64,000 bases of DNA from JANELJ01 sp024511395 (GTDB lineage: Bacteria > Pseudomonadota > Gammaproteobacteria > GRL18): NCBI GenBank assembly GCA_963681975.1, contig OY820613.1, forward strand, positions 186,001 through 250,000, in the 5' to 3' direction. The notes beneath the pieces were generated by a model that did not search any database, was not told the DNA's origin, and saw nothing but the letters and a program-made list of their open reading frames with translations. Below, one piece after another: positions 62,226-64,000 of the stretch; the first letter of the stretch is position 1, and every line of letters starts with the position of its first letter. The translations under genes were made by a program, and so were the position numbers.

Positions 62226-63243
62226 CCTGAGATCTGGATAAGAACCCAGTCATTTACCTAAATACAGAGAGTTTTCATATCACTCTCATCTATTCTGATT
62301 GTCGGCTTGTCTTTTTTATGACAATAGGCAATCAGAGAACCAATAAGGTTCAACATAAAACCACTTACGCTTCTATGACGTGAATGTTCAATCTGTGTAA
62401 TATTTTTTAGCTGCTCATTAACCGTTTCAATTATAAAACGTTTTTTCAGCATAATCTTATCCCACAATGCAATGGCACGTGTTTTCATGTTTCGTCTGAC
62501 ATTGGTAATAAGCCCGACATCCTGTTCAAACAGTTCATCACTTAAAAGACTGGAGACATAGCCTTTGTCACCATAAAGCTTTCCATATAAGTCTTTGGCC
62601 ATTTCAGGAACCGGTTTTCTGTCATCTACATTACCGGCCGTCAATTTAGTGGCCAGTATTTCACCTTTATGATTAATGATCAGGTGAAGTTTAAACCCAT
62701 AGAACCACCCCATGGTCGATTTGCCTCGCTGAGCAACACCATCAAAGACTTTATGCCTGGGTATGCGAATGTTGTGGCATACTTTAATGCTGCTCGCATC
62801 AACAAAGGCAATTCCGGTTGGCTTTCCTTTGCAATGAGTAAAGTAAGCGCATAATGGCACCAGTACCGATGACATCACTCCCAGGAAACGGGTATAGCTC
62901 AATAAATTTGGAAACTCTTTCCTAAGATGTTGATGCACATGGCATAAATAATAACTCTTAAAATCTTTGTAATGTGACTGATGAAAGTTAATCAGGATAG
63001 TCATCAGTTCACCGGGGCTCATTACACCTTGTCGTCTTCTCTTTTTATCACCGGATTCCAGCAGTGTTTTTTCCCATTCAGGATAAAAGAACTGGTTGAA
63101 ATCATCGATATTACAATACAATTCATCTATAGTAGTCACTTGCCTGTTCCTTGTTCAAATTCATTTGATTTGGTCATTAAATGATCTGATCGAGAAACAG
63201 GCATTTAGTTCAATATTTTTTAGTTCTTATCCAGAATTCAGGT
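62225..63243 (-). mobile_element. IS982-family element, complete
   Basis: 1019 bp with terminal repeats ACCTGAGATCTGGATAAGAA and ACCTGAATTCTGGATAAGAA, and a 6-bp target duplication TAATTA (62219-62224 and 63244-63249). It is inserted at the stop codon of roxA. Confidence 0.93.
62258..63139 (-). CDS. IS982-family transposase
   Basis: 293 residues, full length and intact. It has an N-terminal helical region (SPGELMTILINFHQSHYKDF) and the DDE core: IAFVDASSIKVCHNIR, LYGDKGYVSS, FIIETVNEQLKNI. The fragment at 4395-5010 is from the same element. Confidence 0.95.
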   Translation of the reverse strand: MTTIDELYCNIDDFNQFFYPEWEKTLLESGDKKRRRQGVMSPGELMTILINFHQSHYKDFKSYYLCHVHQHLRKEFPNLLSYTRFLGVMSSVLVPLCAYFTHCKGKPTGIAFVDASSIKVCHNIRIPRHKVFDGVAQRGKSTMGWFYGFKLHLIINHKGEILATKLTAGNVDDRKPVPEMAKDLYGKLYGDKGYVSSLLSDELFEQDVGLITNVRRNMKTRAIALWDKIMLKKRFIIETVNEQLKNITQIEHSRHRSVSGFMLNLIGSLIAYCHKKDKPTIRIDESDMKTLCI

Positions 63244-63265
63244 TAATTAGCCTGCATCAATTAAC

Positions 63266-63543
63266 TTATTCCCGAATGGTCCCCCTGAATTTTACATAAC
63301 CGATATCTTCCATAATGCCGTAGAGTGCTGGCAGTACCAGCATAATCAAAACGGTGGAAGTCAACATACCGAAGAAAATACTGGCGACCAGCGGTACCAG
63401 AATCAGGGCCTGACTGCTGCTTTCAAATAACAGCGGGGTCATACCGACTACGGTCATCACAGAGGTCAGAAAGATGGCTCTGAATCGATCGGTGACGGCC
63501 TGCCGGGCGGCGTCATGAAAAACCATGCCCTGCGCCACTGATC
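63266..63543 (-). pseudogene. RND efflux pump inner-membrane subunit, C-terminal fragment
   Basis: About 91 residues (SVAQGMVFHDAARQAVTDRF, AIFLTSVMTVVGMTPLLFES, SIFFGMLTSTVLIMLVLPALYGI) form the last transmembrane region of an AcrB/CusA-type pump. The rest is cut off by an IS3-family element beginning at 63544. The longer apparent reading frame up to 63667 is read-through into the IS. Confidence 0.88.
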
Positions 63544-64000
63544 TGTCAACACTTTCCCGGACACTTTTTTTAAGCCATTTTCTGTAGTTCTTCGTAATCT
63601 TTAGGTGATAAATAATCATTGGCAGAATGCAGTCTTTCCCTGTTATAAAAGACTTCAATATATTCAAATATCACCTGTTTAGCTTCATCCCTGATTCTGA
63701 ATTTCTGATGATGCACCAACTCTGTTTTCAGTGTATGGAAAAAGCTTTCTGATACAGCATTGTCCCGGCAATTACCCTTGCGACTCATGGACTGAATAAT
63801 GCCATGGTCACCTAATAATTTACGATGACTATCCGAAGCATACTAGCTGCCTCTGTCGGTATGCCAGACAAGCCCTTTAGATGGTTTTCGTTTCCATATG
63901 GCCATGAACAAAGCATCATTAACCAACTGGGTTTTCATTGTTTTATCCATTGACCAGCCAATAACCATTCTGGAAAACAGGTCGATAACAACAGCCAGAT
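63544..64000 (-). mobile_element. IS3-family element, right part (runs past the window)
   Basis: The right end TGTCAACACTTTCCCGGACAC starts at 63544, as in the copy ending at 15908. The flanking base pairs GATCAGT are the same in both copies, which may reflect target preference or extra terminal bases. The element continues beyond 64000. Confidence 0.9.
63570..64000 (-). pseudogene. IS3-family transposase OrfB, C-terminal part with in-frame TAG
   Basis: It contains the OrfB core near the WHTDRGS motif and the C-terminal SRKGNCRDNAVSESFFHTLK segment. The TAG at 63843-63845 occurs at exactly the same codon as the TAG at 15607-15609 in the other copy. The N-terminal part is outside the window. 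Confidence 0.88.

Noticed and set aside
63544..63667. N-terminal part of a 133-codon minus-strand frame joined to the RND fragment
   Set aside because: It is antisense or read-through DNA of the IS3 element; the pump homology begins only at 63543.
1..64000. Genome-wide recoding of TAG as a sense codon
   Set aside because: Several intact genes (recC, recD, the TonB receptor, the TlpA-like gene) end at TAG at the expected family length, so TAG works as a stop.
1..64000. tRNA, rRNA, prophage or replication-origin features
   Set aside because: No cloverleaf-like tRNA, rRNA segment, phage structural gene, integrase attachment pair or DnaA-box cluster was recognised by eye.

Overview
The window is a 64 kb piece of a gammaproteobacterial chromosome with moderate base composition. 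The respiratory chain genes (end of a nuo operon), recC-recB-recD, a menaquinone operon and a complete nitrous oxide reductase cluster all look like those of a marine or sulfur-cycle type Gammaproteobacterium. Lineage below class is not determined here. At least seven kinds of insertion sequence (IS) are present, making up roughly a quarter of the window. Five copies of one IS5-family element are full length (all exactly 1498 bp, TA target duplications) and three are partial. Several housekeeping or stress genes are pseudogenes (msrP, msrQ, a glutamate-type dehydrogenase, a PAS-GGDEF gene, a CoA-binding protein, a secretion ATPase fragment, an RND pump fragment). This pattern of IS expansion with gene decay is typical of a recently bottlenecked, perhaps host-associated, lineage; that is inference.

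Layout. 1-2.5 kb: end of nuoM, nuoN and a DUF2818 gene whose last codons are supplied by an IS end. 2.5-5.1 kb: nested IS fragments (IS5 family, IS256, IS982, IS4-like). 5.2-14 kb: recC, recB, recD. 14-14.7 kb: a ParDE-type toxin-antitoxin pair and a remnant of a beta-propeller gene. 14.7-22.9 kb: IS3, IS4/IS701-like, IS5-family and IS630 elements that have destroyed the msrPQ operon. 22.9-29.3 kb (minus strand): menF-menD-menB-menA-menC and a hotdog thioesterase (menI-like). 29.4-41.1 kb (plus strand): an FNR-type promoter and a clade II (Sec-type) nos cluster, nosZ, two c-type cytochromes, nosB, nosD, nosG, nosH, nosF, nosL, nosY. 41.1-45.1 kb: IS remnants, including an in-frame chimeric transposase. 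45.1-49 kb: a TonB-dependent receptor, a cysteine/histidine-containing BNR propeller protein and a TlpA-like thioredoxin, a candidate metal (copper) acquisition system. 49-63 kb: broken signalling and secretion genes, a PDZ protein, a zinc peptidase, an SLC13/RCK permease, adk, a broken dehydrogenase gene, roxA, and more IS copies. The window ends in an RND pump fragment cut by a second IS3 copy.

How the genes fit together. The divergent men and nos operons share one intergenic region. It carries a 14-bp FNR/DNR box placed exactly at -41.5 from a good -10 hexamer for nosZ. Menaquinol is the expected electron source for the NosG/NosH iron-sulfur proteins and the two cytochromes c that feed NosZ. 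NosL, NosD, NosF and NosY supply copper-site assembly. An 18-bp palindrome in the nosZ leader shares sequence with the region upstream of the TonB-receptor operon. An IS has since separated that region from the operon, and the shared motif suggests the two units once shared a regulator. This men-nos-TonB/BNR/TlpA neighbourhood is the most interesting part of the window.
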